Shown: positions 1 through 43,562 of the stretch, in pieces
How positions within the stretch are numbered: position 1 is the stretch's first letter
Layout: each line of letters starts with the position of its first letter
Assembly (NCBI GenBank): GCA_003260075.1
Contig: QLIY01000842.1
Coordinates: 1-64,000, forward strand
Reading direction: 5' to 3'
Length of the DNA stretch: 64,000 nt
From: Phallusia mammillata
Taxonomy: Eukaryota; Chordata; Ascidiacea; Phlebobranchia; Ascidiidae
The notes under the pieces: generated by a model
What the model was told of the DNA's origin: nothing
Seen by the model: only the letters and a program-made list of their open reading frames with translations
The model's database searches: none
Translations under genes and position numbers: made by a program

Positions 1-715
1 TGTGATTGATGCTTGTTTTGTCCATGTTTTTTTTCTTTTGTCCTTTTTCTGTCTAACATGGATATGTTTGCTGAATTCTCTTTATAGTTGATCTTGCTAC
101 TCTGTTGCTACATTTAGTGGATCAGGGCTTTGTCGATTTCAACCAATAATTGAGTTCATGCATTTTCAGTTACAAGCAAAGTTGCACACTTTTTATTTTC
201 ATGTCTTGCAAGTTAATCTGCATATTATTACTGACAAAGCAAAATAATTCGCAACATGACAACAAAACAGCCCTTAAAGATCATTAAGATTTTTGTTAGG
301 TTATCTTACTGTCAGATTATTGCAAATCAAACATAATTTGGAGGGAGTATTAAATGTCTTTAAGGGCCAAAAATACCTATCAATGTAAATCAAAGGCGAC
401 AAAATAAAAACTTTTGGTAAAGTGATAACATTGCAAATCCAGTATCTTATTTATGTAATTTACACCTAAAATGGTGATGTTGAGATAACAGACAAACAAA
501 CCAACAAAAAACTGCATGTGTTATTGTCATGTTTAAAAATAATGGCCAACGGTGATGAAACAATTGCATTGAGCAACTGTGATGAGCTTTCTATCTCAAA
601 ATTTTGCATTCATAACCAGGTGTATCTACTTATCATTCACTTTCATCGACCCCAAGTAAAAAGCAAAAAAATATAAAAACACTTCATGAGCTTCACAAAA
701 CCCCTGTAAAGCTGC

Positions 716-803
<88 letters not shown>

Positions 804-1070
804 GTACCGCATGTTTGCAACCCTGGTTTAATGCGACATGAAACCATTTCTTGTACATGTGCATCGATGTGGCTTTGCTGCATGTTTTTAATTATTCAAT
901 GTATGGTTGTTGTTTGTTTGCCTAGTGGAGGGTGAAAGGTCAATATTTACACATACAATAAAAATTTTTAGGAAAGCTACATTTCTAGTGATATTGTAAG
1001 TTAAATTTAAATATTGCAGAATACCTACTATGCTACATTTATGATTTAAGCAGTTAGTTTATTTTTGCAG
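1..1070. other. Non-coding AT-rich stretch with a long G run
   Basis: I see no convincing exon here. The stretch probably belongs to an intron or upstream flank of the FN3 gene that follows. It contains an 85-base G run at 718-802, which creates proline/glycine-repeat open frames that are not genes. Confidence 0.5.
718..802. repeat. Long G homopolymer (85 nt), probable assembly artefact
   Basis: Pure G run. It is the only long run in the left part of the window with G on the + strand; the next runs, from about 2.09 kb, are C. I infer a contig end extended by no-signal G calls rather than genomic DNA. Confidence 0.75.
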
Positions 1071-1465
1071 ATTATTGTCGGCCATCATGTAGCTATTGTG
1101 GCTATACTGTTTTGAGAACTTGTGAAACAATTTATGGAGGTAAGAAACATCAAATATTTGTTTGCTTTTTACTAATAAAAATGTCCACACTAACATACGT
1201 ATTTTGCTGTTGTCTTGAATAGATCCTAAAATTCGCTACTTAAGAGTTGAATGGAAGAATGACACAGCTGCTGTTCTTTTATGGAAGCAAGGATCAACTG
1301 GTTACACTCGCATTACAATCAGCAACAGCAGTTGGAGTCAAACTTCCTATGATCATTTTCAACAAATCTCATTCACAAATCTTCGTGCAAATACATCTTA
1401 CACAGTTGTGGTACAAGCCTACTTGAACTCCAAAAATACACAAAAAACTGTAAATTTTACAACAG
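1071..1465 (+). CDS. Partial gene: fibronectin type III domain protein (two exons)
   Basis: Exon 1071-1139 follows TTTTTGCAG and ends at GGAG|GTAAG; exon 1223-1465 follows AATAG and ends at ACAG|GTAAG. Both junctions are phase 1, so they join in frame. The first exon is cysteine-rich (motif YCRPSCSYCGY, then TCETIYG). The second encodes one fibronectin type III domain: a VEW...LLW core near the start, NLRANTSYTVVVQAY in the middle, and NFTTG at the end, with several NxS/T sites (NDT, NSS, NTS). This fits an extracellular or receptor protein with a Cys-rich segment before FN3. The start, stop and other exons are missing; no further exon was found before 4.3 kb, where repeats and contig joins dominate. 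FN3 is very common, so the family cannot be named. Confidence 0.7.
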
Positions 1466-2380
1466 GTAAGCATGGTGCTTGTGATTTGCATGAACAAGAA
1501 ACATGAACAATTACGTTGAAATTGTTCATTAAAATCGACTTGAAACAAATTAAGCTGTGCATTATAAAGCATTTAATTTAGTTGCTTTTTAACAAAAGAT
1601 TACACAAATTATTGAATCGATAATCTATTTATGTTCCAAATCTACAAGCAAAAAAAGCATTATCATGTTGAAAACAGTTAGCCCACAAATGTACAGAAAC
1701 ATTTTAGTCATATTATACTCAGTTTTATNCACTAGGCCAACATGCTCCACGTCTCTGAGATGTTCAACTAGGCTATTTAACTATGAGAGTGACCTGTATA
1801 GCGGCTTTATGACCTCATAGTTAGTGCCTTTGTCAGCTAATTTGCTGTGCCATTTTAAACTGAAATAAAAAAATTCAAATATATTTTTTATTTAAATGTT
1901 CGAAGTGCGCTAAATATTTTTTGTTTTTTCTAAAATGCGCCTTAAAAAAAAAAGTTTTGGACCCACTGTTCTAACATAACCGTGTCAAGTCCAAACTTGT
2001 GTTTCAAATTAAAGCCCGAACCTGGTCCGAATCGACCCCGACTTACAACTCTGCTCTAAAAGCAGACGCATATTAGGTATTACTGTTTCCCCCCCCCCAA
2101 TCTATAGTGTTTGTTACCAGACTTACTTCGAAAACCAGTTGACTTTCCCGGTTTTGTATTTTATTTAAGTATATTTTTTAGTTTTTTCACACAGATTTAG
2201 TTCAAAATTTCGACACCCCTTGAAAAAAGGGAGAAACGCGTTTTAGGCACCCCCCCCCCTGCTTTGTCGTCTCTGCAAGCATGGGCGCCGCCACGTAGGG
2301 GCAAGAGAGGGCACTTTTTGTATTGATGGTGAAAATAGCTTTATGACAACGTCAACCTTTTCGATGCCAACCCTCTAACA

Positions 2381-2795
2381 CAGTGCTCTTCAACCGGGGT
2401 TCCGTACAACCCTTTCAGGGGTTCCGTGAACGTTAAGAGTTGCACAGGGGTTCACAGCATTTTGGTGTAGCAATTGTTGTGAACAGCAATGCTCGCCTGT
2501 ACGAGCTAGTTAACCTTGGTTACACCATTGATCCATTGTGACGTAATAAACACAGTCTTGATACACTTTGGCTAAGTTGCGAGATAAATGTAGAAACGAC
2601 CGGTCCAAGTAACATGGCAATGCGTTTCAGTGAATCGTTTAAAAGACGTCAACTTTTGGCCTTGGGGTGTGCTAAGTAAAAATGCTTGTTTTTCTCTTAT
2701 ACTTGTGTTACATTAAAATTATTTTATGGGGGTTCCGCAAAGTTTGACAAAACACCTTGAGGATTCCGTGCCACCAAAAAGGTTGAAGAGCACTA
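2381..2795. mobile_element. hAT-type MITE (415 bp)
   Basis: Terminal inverted repeats: CAGTGCTCTTCAACC at the left and GGTTGAAGAGCACTA at the right. The flanking 8-mers CTCTAACA and TTCTAAAA match at 6 of 8 positions, as expected for an aged hAT 8-bp target duplication. There is no transposase frame. Confidence 0.65.
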
Positions 2796-4019
2796 TTCTA
2801 AAATAATCGTGTCAAGTCCAAACTTGTGTTTTAAATTAAAGCCCGAACCGAATCGACCCCGACTTACAACTCTGCTCTAAAAGCAAACACATATTAGGTA
2901 TTACAGTTGACAGTTCGACCAATCAGCTGCTAGCTAGTGCAAATACAAAAACAACACAGGTTAATGCAAACAAAAAATCCTGATTGGTCAAAGGCGAATA
3001 AACTTGCCTGCCACGACGAGCAACACTGCCATCTGGCGGACGTTTTCCTTCCTGACTCTCGTGCACCTACAAGTGGACGAACATATCGCAACAAATGACG
3101 TCATCCAGCTGGCGAACATCCAACTGAACTTGTCGCCGACCACAGCTGGAAATGTTGACGAAAATCGTGCGTGAAAAACTTGATATTAACAAAATCTATA
3201 GTGTTTGTTACCAGACTTACTTCGAAAACCAGTTGACTTTCCCGGTTTTGTATTTTATTTAAGTATATTTTTTAGTTTTTTCACACAGATTTAGTTCAAA
3301 ATTTCGACACCCCTTGAAAAAAGGGAGAAACGCGTTTTAGGCACATACGATTGCTGAACTAAATCTGTGTAGAGATGGATAGAAAAAAAAAACAGTTATA
3401 TTTTTCCTATTTGAATGCACCCAAAACCCCCCCCCCCCATACGATTGCTGAACTAAATCTGTGTAGAGATGGATAGAAAAAAAAACAGTTATATTTTTCC
3501 TACTTGAATGCGCCCAAAAAACTTGCAAATCATTTGAACTTCTTGATACAAGGAAAAGAATTACTAAATCACTCGCAAGAAAATATATGCACAAAAAGGT
3601 TCTACAGTAATTTACAAGTGTAAAGGGCAGGAACTTGGTTCCAATGGTCCAGAGAGAAAAATGGTTGAACACAAAAAAAATAATAATCGGGATTCGTGCT
3701 ACGTCCTGGGTTCGAAACCCGTGAAAAAGTTACTGCAAAAAATTGTCTTAAAAGAACTGAATTGAAAACCTTTTGACAAAAAACAATCATGAAGTGATCG
3801 CTGATAAGACAGAATTTCTTTAAAATGACTTGATGAAACTTACTCCTTGATGAAAACCAATAGTTATTTTACTGGACAGAGTCAAAGACGTGTTCAAAAC
3901 AATTGCATTAAAGCGCGCTATTTCTTATTAAGAATTTTCTTCTGCTTTCTCTCATAAAAGTTATGCTTCATATTGTGTGGTCATAGTAAACGGATAACGG
4001 ACATAAAAAGATCTTAAAA

Positions 4020-4325
4020 TATCGACACAAAACTTCGTGTCGTGGCGTCACACTTTTAGAAATGACTTTACATTTTCAAATAAACCATTATGCATTCTCT
4101 TTGCCGCTATTAGTGAAAAAAAGTGTTGATATTGTGACATCAAAATTTCGTGTTATGACGGCACAGATTGTCAGAAATGTCGTCAAACTTTATGACGACA
4201 TCGAAACCATTATCTCTACTTGCCGGTGATAACAAAAAGAACTTAAATTGCGGACACCAGTTTGTCGCTATTTCGTGTTGTGACGTCACTTGTCAGAAAT
4301 GACGTCACACTTTATGACATCTTCA
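4020..4325. repeat. Degenerate tandem repeat carrying CRE-like TGACGTCA sites
   Basis: Three diverged units of about 115-125 bp start with TTCGTGT near 4034, 4148 and 4273. Each continues with a TGACGTCAC-like or degraded version, then a GTCAGAAATG-like and TTTATGACAT-like segment. The repeat lies directly 3' of the claudin-like first exon (minus strand), in its presumed first intron. The perfect TGACGTCA sites suggest possible CREB/ATF binding, but no function is shown. Confidence 0.5.
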
Positions 4326-4343
4326 AATCCACCAAGTACCTAC

Positions 4344-4527
4344 CTTCATCAGTTATAGAGCAGTTCCCATAAGTTTCCATGCAGCAGAAAATCACACCGC
4401 AGTGTTTTTCCAATCCGTCCCTCGTCCATTCAGGAGCGATCATTGCAATCGTGATTAAAATCCAAGCAGTGAATCCACTCCCGAACAATCCACGGATTCT
4501 TTGGTTTGTTTCCTCCACAGTTGTCAT
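4344..4527 (-). CDS. First exon of a possible claudin/PMP22-type tetraspan membrane protein
   Basis: Read on the minus strand from ATG at 4527 to a donor GAAG|GTAGGT at 4344/4343, about 61 codons. The order is a short polar N-terminus, a hydrophobic segment (FTAWILITIAMIA) as transmembrane helix 1, then PEWTRDGLEKHC and more cysteines (FCCMETYGNC). This resembles the start of the first extracellular loop in claudin/PMP22/EMP proteins, where W...GLW...C...C is the hallmark; here GLW is replaced by GLE, so the match is imperfect. A TTACGTCAC CRE-like site lies just upstream of the ATG. I did not find the remaining exons, which would lie at lower coordinates; the gene may run out of the window or be broken by the repeats and joins there. 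Confidence 0.45.
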
Positions 4528-5053
4528 TGTGACGTAATAAGCAAGTGTGTTTTGTAATAATTAATTCACCTGCTAACTCGTCCTGCAAAGTTATAAGTTG
4601 TTGTTTAGAATCAAACTTTCATAAATACTGGAGAATAAATATTTTTTACACGCATAGCTGTATTTTTTGCCGTTTACTTCAAACAGTATAGCTTCTGTAA
4701 ATTAAATAGCATTTTTTCTTGCCCTTAATTACACAGTTCTAATACAAACAACTCAAAGAGTAATTAATTGATTCCATTTGAATAAGGATACATAAAAAAA
4801 AAAACTTTCAAAAGCGCGCATCTTCAGACACGTGCTTTTGCCCCAACGCCCTATTTCATGACGATTCTATCAACCACCTCACATTTCAACAACTTTCACC
4901 TAATAATCCTCTGCCGGGGCCACGAGTGAAGCTTTTCGCTTTGAAACCTAAACTGTGTTTTAGTCGGGTGTAGAGCTGCAACAATATTGTGTTGGTGGAA
5001 GTGCATTCTAATCCCGACTCCTGTAAATTATTGATTCGACCTTTTCTCGTCCT

Positions 5054-5056
<3 letters not shown>

Positions 5057-5136
<80 letters not shown>
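5057..5136. repeat. Long C homopolymer (80 nt), probable assembly artefact
   Basis: Pure C run. It is one of the long runs that are all C between about 2 and 38 kb. Confidence 0.75.
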
Positions 5137-5142
<6 letters not shown>

Positions 5143-5914
5143 TATTGTTTCCGGATTTAATTCGGTTGCTGTTTTTTTTTTTTTCTATGTTTTGAAATAC
5201 ATAATAAAACATCTTGGTCAGAATTTTAAGATGTTTTCTCGCAATTAAAACTAGTTTGTTACCGAACAAGTCAACTTGTAACAGTTTCAAGAGTGCTCAA
5301 CAAGCATAAAAATAACGTTAAGAGTCACGTGACATATTACTTTCAAATGTTTTTAATAGCAATTTGGCATGAAGCCCTACTTTCTGTATTAAAAGCAAGT
5401 AGGCTACAAATGACAATTAGTGCATCAAAATCCATCCATTTATTTAAAACGGTTGACAGAGCAAAACGTTTCAAATTACACTGCAGTCATAATGGAAGTA
5501 TATTCAGTTCATACTGAATAACCTTCAATCAGAGTCTTTAAATATATATTTTTGGAACTTTATTGGATACAGATTGCAAAACTCAAACCTTGGTCCAACT
5601 CGTAATGGTTGGAGCCGAGATGTTTGTATGAGATAAGGCTTAGGAATAACGAAGAACGTTATCCGATATTTCTGTCGCAGGGAGCAGATGGAATCAAAGA
5701 TAAAAACTTCTCCCCCCACTCTCATATGCGTCACGGATTTCTGAAAGTAAGATTACTGATTTCGAAAAAGATACAGAATATGCTAATTGCATTTCCTTAA
5801 CTGTAACTGTACAGGCTTTTTACATTCCGACTTGGTAATTATTGTAGTACAATTGTGTCCCTATGATTTTTTTACCAAACGAAAAAAAAACTCAACTCAA
5901 TATTAGGTATAACC

Positions 5915-6017
5915 CAGTGGTGGGACCGGTTAGCACCGGTGGACTTTTGTAATATCCGGCTGAAAAATATGTCGTTTGTGATAGAACCGACTGACAAAAA
6001 AATGAATCCCACCGCTG
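5915..6017. mobile_element. Small MITE, CAGTGGTGGGA / TCCCACCGCTG termini
   Basis: About 103 bp with inverted ends and inner copies of the ACCGGT / GAACCG motif. It belongs to the same family as 18350-18489 and 41514-41699 and is the shortest copy. No clear target duplication is visible. Confidence 0.55.
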
Positions 6018-7989
6018 TCTAAAGTTTCTAAACCCAATTAATTTTGAACGGCTGAATTTCGGCAAATGGTTGAATTTACCGAATGAACAAAATTAGCAGA
6101 TATTCGACAGCACAACACAAATCAATACACATGTTACAATATTTGTGCACTTAGCCGTTGGTGCAAAACAAAGAAAATTGGGTCGTGGGCGTTTGAATTC
6201 AAACACAAAACTACCCCTAATTTTTTTAACCTGTCTAAAAACTTGTAGCGCATATTTTTAATGTTATTTCACCGAAAATTAGTTTTTTTAAATCAATTAA
6301 GTGCAGAAAATAGTTGACACAGTTGCACTAATGAGAAAGAAAAGTTTCTACTTAGCGTAAGTTGGCCTAAATTCGCTGAAAACTAGTGAAGGTTTATGTT
6401 ACAAACCAGTATAAATTAAAATCTATGAGATATAGCAGCTTCGTTGGACCAGTGAAATAGAAACAATCGTCCTTAGTGAAGTCACAAAAGCCGAGCAATC
6501 ATATTTGTTTGTCATCGACATAAGTGTCAAATGTACGTCATGAAACTTTTATGACGTCACATGAATAATGCATATTTTGAGGGGGAGTGGTTAAGAGCTT
6601 TGCCAAACACTAAATTGCTCACCGTACTTTGTCGTTGGCGCCTTAACTAAATTGTTCAACAATAACGCTGGTTACCCCCCCCCCACTAAATTGCTCACCG
6701 TACTTTGTCGTTGGCGCCTTAACTAAATTGTTTAACAATCACCCTGGTTGATTAATTTCTATAATCGCTTAACGTAACTTTGACAAAAAATTGTAGGCTA
6801 TTTGAAAAAAACGAATCTGAAACATCGCACGTACTTTTCTTCAGTTGGTTGCCCTTTTTGCTGTTGACTTTGGTCATTGCAATAACTGTTGCAGCAAAAA
6901 TGTATGTGTCCTATAAATTTTAATTGAATGCACAATTTTTGTAACGGCCAAAACAACGTTAAAGATATTGTAATTAAAAAATCCACTATAAATATTTTCA
7001 GATTGCTTTGTAGCGCCAACTTCTGGTCGTAATTTGTAATATTTTTCTTGCCAAATCTGTTGTGTTAAAAAATCATAAAAATTACTCAATAAATAGTGAT
7101 CACTGATGTTCATAAAAAGTGCTGCAGCCCACAGAAAAATGTATTTTTAATAAACCTGAAAAAATGTGTTCAAAACTTGACAAGCAATTTTACAGGTATT
7201 TCTACAACCAAAATATAAAACATTAATTAGCAAGTAATAATTGAAGGTAATTAAACTGTATTTTTAAGTGCATGTGTAACAATTTGTTTTAAGTTTCACT
7301 ATAGTTGGCGATTCTGGTATGCAATTTAAAAAAATGTTAAAAATAATAAAATTGGTTTCGTTCCACTTTGTTGCACCACGGTTGGATGATTGACATTTCC
7401 ATCTCTCACATTCTTGAATCTTGGGACTCTTGTCTTGTTACAAACGCTGTTGACTTGAATTCGCGGAGATTTTTCTTAATTTCCTTGTTTCGTTTTGGTG
7501 CGTGAAATTATCAAGTTTGCAACAGTACAGAGGCTTTATTTTTAGCAAGAATTAGAACATAAATTTTTGCACCGCTGTTAAACATTCGTGCTTTCGTGGG
7601 CAATTTGGTCAATTAAATCTGTTTTCAATAATTTTAGTAAATATGTTTTGTTTGTTGAGTAATATTATGTTTTGTGATGTCACAAAGAAGAATTTTTGTT
7701 TCTTAAAGTTCGGTGATAAAAATCTTATTTTATTTTTCTTTGCATTTTAGCTGTGTGGTTTTTTTAATTTGAATTATATACCTGCTGTGATTCTTTTTAT
7801 TATCTGCAAAGTAAAACAGTGTTGTTTCAAATGCCGTGAATTAAAGGTGCAGTTTTTTTGCGTATTGCTTTTTTCCAACTAATTTTGAAACACTGTTCAT
7901 CAACATTGTGTTAAATTGGACAAAACATGACTGATACAAAACTTTAAACTTCAAAATATATATAGGCCATCCTATAGTGTCCACTATCC

Positions 7990-8295
7990 GGTCACGTCTA
8001 AAACTGCGGGCCCACTTGGATCACTTGGCCCGATTGGCCCAGCACTTCATGCAATTGAAAAACTGCGGGCCCACTATATCCAGTGCTTGCCGCGTCTCTC
8101 GCAAGTATAAAAACTGCGGGCCTACTATATCCAGTGCTTGTTGCGTCTCTTGCAAGTATAAAAACTGTGGACCCGCTATATCCCCCCCCCCCGTCTCTTG
8201 CAAGTATAAAAACTGCGGGCCCGCTATATCCAGTGCTTGACCCGTCTCTCGCAGGGAAAAACGGGCCAAGCGGGCCCCCAGTTTTAGACGTGACC
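7990..8295. mobile_element. MITE with internal 51-bp tandem repeats
   Basis: The left end GGTCACGTCTAAAACTGCGG and right end GTTTTAGACGTGACC are inverted copies. The octamer CACTATCC occurs next to the left end and 3 bases beyond the right end, a possible target duplication. Inside, a unit beginning AACTGCGGGCC recurs at 8061, 8112, 8163 and 8211: a 51 bp period, with the last step shortened where a C run replaces sequence. It is much more GC-rich than its surroundings. No protein-coding content is credible. Confidence 0.6.
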
Positions 8296-8445
8296 CTTCA
8301 CTATCCATTTGTACTCTATTGGTAATGCAAAGTTGCAAACCATTACAATTGTGTGTCTGCTTTGACAGAAATTTTAGGCTCTTTTTTAATTAGCTTACAT
8401 GATTATTATGAATATGTGAGTTCCAAGTGAAACTGTCAACTACAT

Positions 8446-40011
<31,566 letters not shown>

Positions 40012-40133
40012 AGATAAAAATGTTTTACCTAGTTCGTGTTTTGCACAGTTTGTTGTCATAGTTACCAGGTACTGCCCATTTTGTGGCGCCAAATATTGTT
40101 GTGTTGTAAATTTCAGAACCGCACAGGGTAACA

Positions 40134-40139
40134 AATAAA
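40134..40139 (+). terminator. Polyadenylation signal AATAAA for the IA-2 homologue
   Basis: First AATAAA after the stop, 123 nt downstream. Consistent with a short 3' UTR; the cleavage site is not shown. Confidence 0.55.
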
Positions 40140-40722
40140 CATCTTATCAATGCACTGTGTACGTACTATAGTTGGATCGCCCCTATGTATATAAGTATTA
40201 GCCGTGATGGACCTTTTTGCAATGAGAAAAATATATTTAGTTTTTACTGTGCTAAATATTTAGATATGTGCAAAAAATTACCAAAATCCGAATATTTTGC
40301 AAATAGTGGTGACATGTTTAAAATTTCAACCTGTCGTAATAACAACTTGAGTTTATATATTTGTGCACAGGCTATTGTTAATCAGAGAGCTATAACACAC
40401 ACACACATATATTTATATGTACAGGATATTTGTAACAACTGTAGTTTCAGTATGGAAGCCCTCATGTTATCAGTTGTGCCATTTCACTTACCTAAACATT
40501 CCCTGTTGTTTTGTGTTCTATATTTTATTTCAAACTATTCAATTTGTTTCATGAACTTCCATTCTGTTGGCAAATTTGATTTTATTCCGTGTTGTATTTT
40601 TGGCAAAATATTTTTTTTACTGTTGGTATGACTAAAGAGATTTTATCACAGAGCTAAAAATTCCTTTCTTTCAGTGATTTCTTGTTTATTTCACGTTTCT
40701 GTTTTTCCTTATCGCTTTGTAC

Positions 40723-40933
40723 CAGTGGTTTCCAAACCCGGGAGAAATTTACTTTAATGTGGTTTGTAAATAGACTGCTTAGCTCTGTGAATATAACATG
40801 TGAAGTTGATAAAATACTTGATTTTAAATGATCATTGTTTGGTTTAGTATCTACTATGTAGTGTTTTGGGAAGGAATAAAAATGTTTCGGGTTGTTAAGT
40901 AAGGAATTTGTCTATAAAGGTTGGGAACCATTG
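40723..40933. mobile_element. hAT-type MITE-like repeat
   Basis: Starts CAGTGGTTTCCAAACC and ends GGTTGGGAACCATTG. The interior (ACATAGTAGATACTAAACC in reverse) is shared with the copies at 9.55 and 21.7 kb. Confidence 0.55.
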
Positions 40934-41478
40934 TTTCACAATATAGTAGTTGTAGTGCTTGAAATATATCTGCCAAATTATTGTTTGAAGCAGCTCAATA
41001 ATAGACATAACTGCCAGAGATTAGTATTGCTTTAGTATTTTTACTGTTATGTGTTTTTAATTTTTGAAAACATAATTGTTAGATGCAGTTTTTTTAATGT
41101 GCAGAAAATGTTTCTTACTTTCAGAAATATATCATGGATCTTTAATCTTGAGTATTAGTTTTAGTATTTTGTTCTTTTTGTTATAATGTATTCCAACACC
41201 ATTGTTGTGAATGAGATAATTATTATTTTGTTCCGCAAAAAAATTTAAGATAAAGACTTCTATCACCCCATTCATTGTGTGTTGTGCTTGTCGTGGTTCG
41301 CTCAATGTGCAATTTTGTTTCGTGCAAAGAAAATATTCCAATTTGCAAAACTTGTGGCTTCTTGAAATGTGTTTTTTTCTTGTTGACTACCAGAAAGAAC
41401 TACAGAAAAATAATAGGTTGTCATAGAAAAAAAAGAAGTTTAACTTTCAAATAAATCTACTGCTATCCTGGTTTAATG

Positions 41479-41892
41479 CAGGGGTTTTCAACCTCCTTCT
41501 GCTTACATTAAGTCAGTGGTGGGATTCAGTCGGTTCGCACCAGTTATATAGAACCGTCTTACGAAATTTTATGAGATCAGCGAACCGGTTGGCATTACTG
41601 GTCACTGTTAATGGACTTTTTGTAACCGAACCGGCTGAAAAAATATGACTTTTGTGTGAACCAGATGACAGAATATTTGAAAATTGAATCCCACTTCTGG
41701 GCGAAGTGTACCATTGTGGTGTAACAGGATAACCAATTTGTGTATATGAATGCCAAAAGAAAGTCTTTGCCCGAAGTGAGATTTTATTCCAGTGATTATG
41801 ATAAAAATATAGGGAAATTTTAGGACGGGGGTCGCAAGTTACATTGAATGGCTAAACTGGGTCGCGGTGTGAAAAAAGTTGAAAAACCATTG
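41479..41892. mobile_element. hAT-type MITE interrupted by a second MITE
   Basis: Outer termini CAGGGGTTTTCAACC and GTTGAAAAACCATTG, with 8-mers GTTTAATG and GTCTAATG on either side (7 of 8). It is split by the inner element at 41514-41699. The right end and target site are then repeated once more (about 41898-41919). Confidence 0.7.
41514..41699. mobile_element. ACCGGTT-family MITE nested inside another MITE
   Basis: Starts CAGTGGTGGGATTCAG and ends TTGAATCCCACTTCTG, with GAACCGGTTGG and related internal motifs. It is the fullest copy of the family also found at 5915-6017 and 18350-18489. Confidence 0.65.
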
Positions 41893-43562
41893 GTCTAATG
41901 TAAAACCATTGGTCTAATGTAAAAGCAGTATTAATACAGAACAATGGTGAAAAAGTTACCGCACTGCACCAGGGCCAATAACACTCTATTATTATTATCA
42001 ATACTCGTAAATATCACAAAAGCACATATCTGACAAAAGCATTCACCACTCATTACACGTAGGCTACCTCCAAGGCTATCACGACTTCAATACACTTTTT
42101 CGCGTCTTATCGATAAATCCATCGACGTCGCATTAAATAACCGATTTTTAGATTGGTTCGTTTTGCAATGGTAAAAAACATAACGTGAGTGCTACGGGTG
42201 TTGTAAAAGTTTTTTTTGAAAGTTAAAAGACGATTAGTGTTTTATTTGGCATCATACAGGTTGAACGATAACTTTGCGAAATACGTAAGCTTGACTGGTG
42301 GGCGAAGCGCTTATTCAGTAAGCCTATTGAACGGTTCGTCAAATAATGCTGATTTGTTGAATTTTCGCACAAATTAACTTGGATACTTTTAGTTGTTACT
42401 TATCCGCCTAGGTTGCAAGTTTAGTTAAGTTTTTAGTCCAAGTGTTGTTAAAGTACATAAAATGATCTTCTTTAGTCGAATAACTTGTGATTTAACTAAC
42501 ATTTTCGTCTAGCAGCGGGATACAAGAAGTTATATGTAAGCAGAACAGACCCCTAGGAAACAAAAGTTGACCTCCTAACTTATGATAGCACGTTGTTATT
42601 CGCAATAAAGGCAAGTCTTTTTGCATGAAACCTTGCTTCCAACAAAGCGAGATAATGCAGGTAATTAGTTTAATTATCTGTCAACTTTCGATCCCCTTTA
42701 TTACTGGGAGTATGTCGTGCGTTACGTTGTTAACTTTTGTATCCCGCTGCGTTTTGTCGCACTGTACATTTGCACCCAACGATTTCGCTTTAATGGTGTT
42801 CATAATGCCCTTTGTGCTGGTGTGCGAAACGTAGGCTAAGCTGAGTTGAGTTGAGTTTATTTCGCTTGGTGAAAGAACACATAGCGACACAATTGCAATA
42901 AAAACAATCACCAAGCCGGAAATAGCTGCGTCACGTTAATACGTTATTGGGAGCAAAAAAGTGAAGGGCACAATTGGTGGATCATATTTAAATGCGCTGC
43001 AGCACACCGTATTATAAAGCAAGCTAACAAGTCTTTGAATAGAAACATGTGTTTGCCGTTGGTGTATCAAGTTTGCTAAATATTTGTGGTTTAGACTAAG
43101 GTCATAGCAATATTAAATCATGTCAGGAAAAAATCTTTTGATAAAGAAAATACAACTCTAGAGTTGCTTCGACAGCTTATTGAGAAACAGAAAGTTTTGT
43201 CTGTTTAGTACAGGCCATTGCGTTTTTGCTTCACGTACGGTAAAAATAAACTTCAAGTTTTAATTATCAAACATTAGCAATTATTTTTATATATTTAAAA
43301 AAATAGGAAACCGCACTAAATAATATAAAGATAAACGACGAATGATTTTCTTTATATTTTCCCATCTTTAAAAAATTGCATTATTTTATGAAATCAGTGA
43401 AGCGCATCGGCGTTTGTTTTGAAAATTTTGAAGTTTTTAATTTGTTGTTGTGCCGATTTTTACAATTGTTTTAGTTTTCAAAAAAAGCAATTAATGTAAG
43501 CAAATATTTTACTTTAAAGTTTACGAATCTTGCTGTGGTAAAACAAAATAATTGTCTCAATT

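Larger units (their letters stand above)
1466..4343. other. Repeat-rich non-coding region with duplicated contig ends
   Basis: No convincing exon. A segment at about 2098-2252 recurs at about 3190-3343, and one at about 1968-2085 recurs at about 2797-2905. A further direct duplication (about 3343-3425 and 3440-3520) flanks a short C run. A hAT-type MITE (2381-2795) and a CRE-bearing degenerate tandem repeat (about 4020-4325) lie here too. A single N at 1729 marks another uncertain join. Confidence 0.55.
4528..7989. other. Intergenic non-coding region
   Basis: No exon supported. It contains an 80-base C run (5057-5136), a small MITE (5915-6017), and a direct duplication of about 55 bp around a short C run (about 6610-6665 and 6685-6740). 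The remainder is AT-rich with no clear signal. Confidence 0.5.
40012..43562. other. Intergenic region between the IA-2 and TROAP homologues
   Basis: No coding exon recognised. It holds a MITE at 40723-40933 and a nested MITE pair at 41479-41892. The last 1.4 kb is free of obvious repeats and should include the promoter and any 5' UTR exon of the TROAP homologue. The orientation of the homopolymer runs changes somewhere between about 37.9 and 46.5 kb. Confidence 0.5.

Noticed and set aside
626-883. Open frames made of long proline or glycine tracts (here and at 4886-5290, 13733-14155, 14643-14828, 16584-16787, 25427-25687, 35045-35326, 46371-46708)
   Set aside because: They exist only because of the G/C homopolymer runs, which look like assembly artefacts; the flanking residues show no coding signal.
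3602-3790. GGTTCGAAACCC near 3708, resembling a tRNA B box
   Set aside because: No matching A box or cloverleaf arms; at best a fragment of a tRNA-derived repeat.
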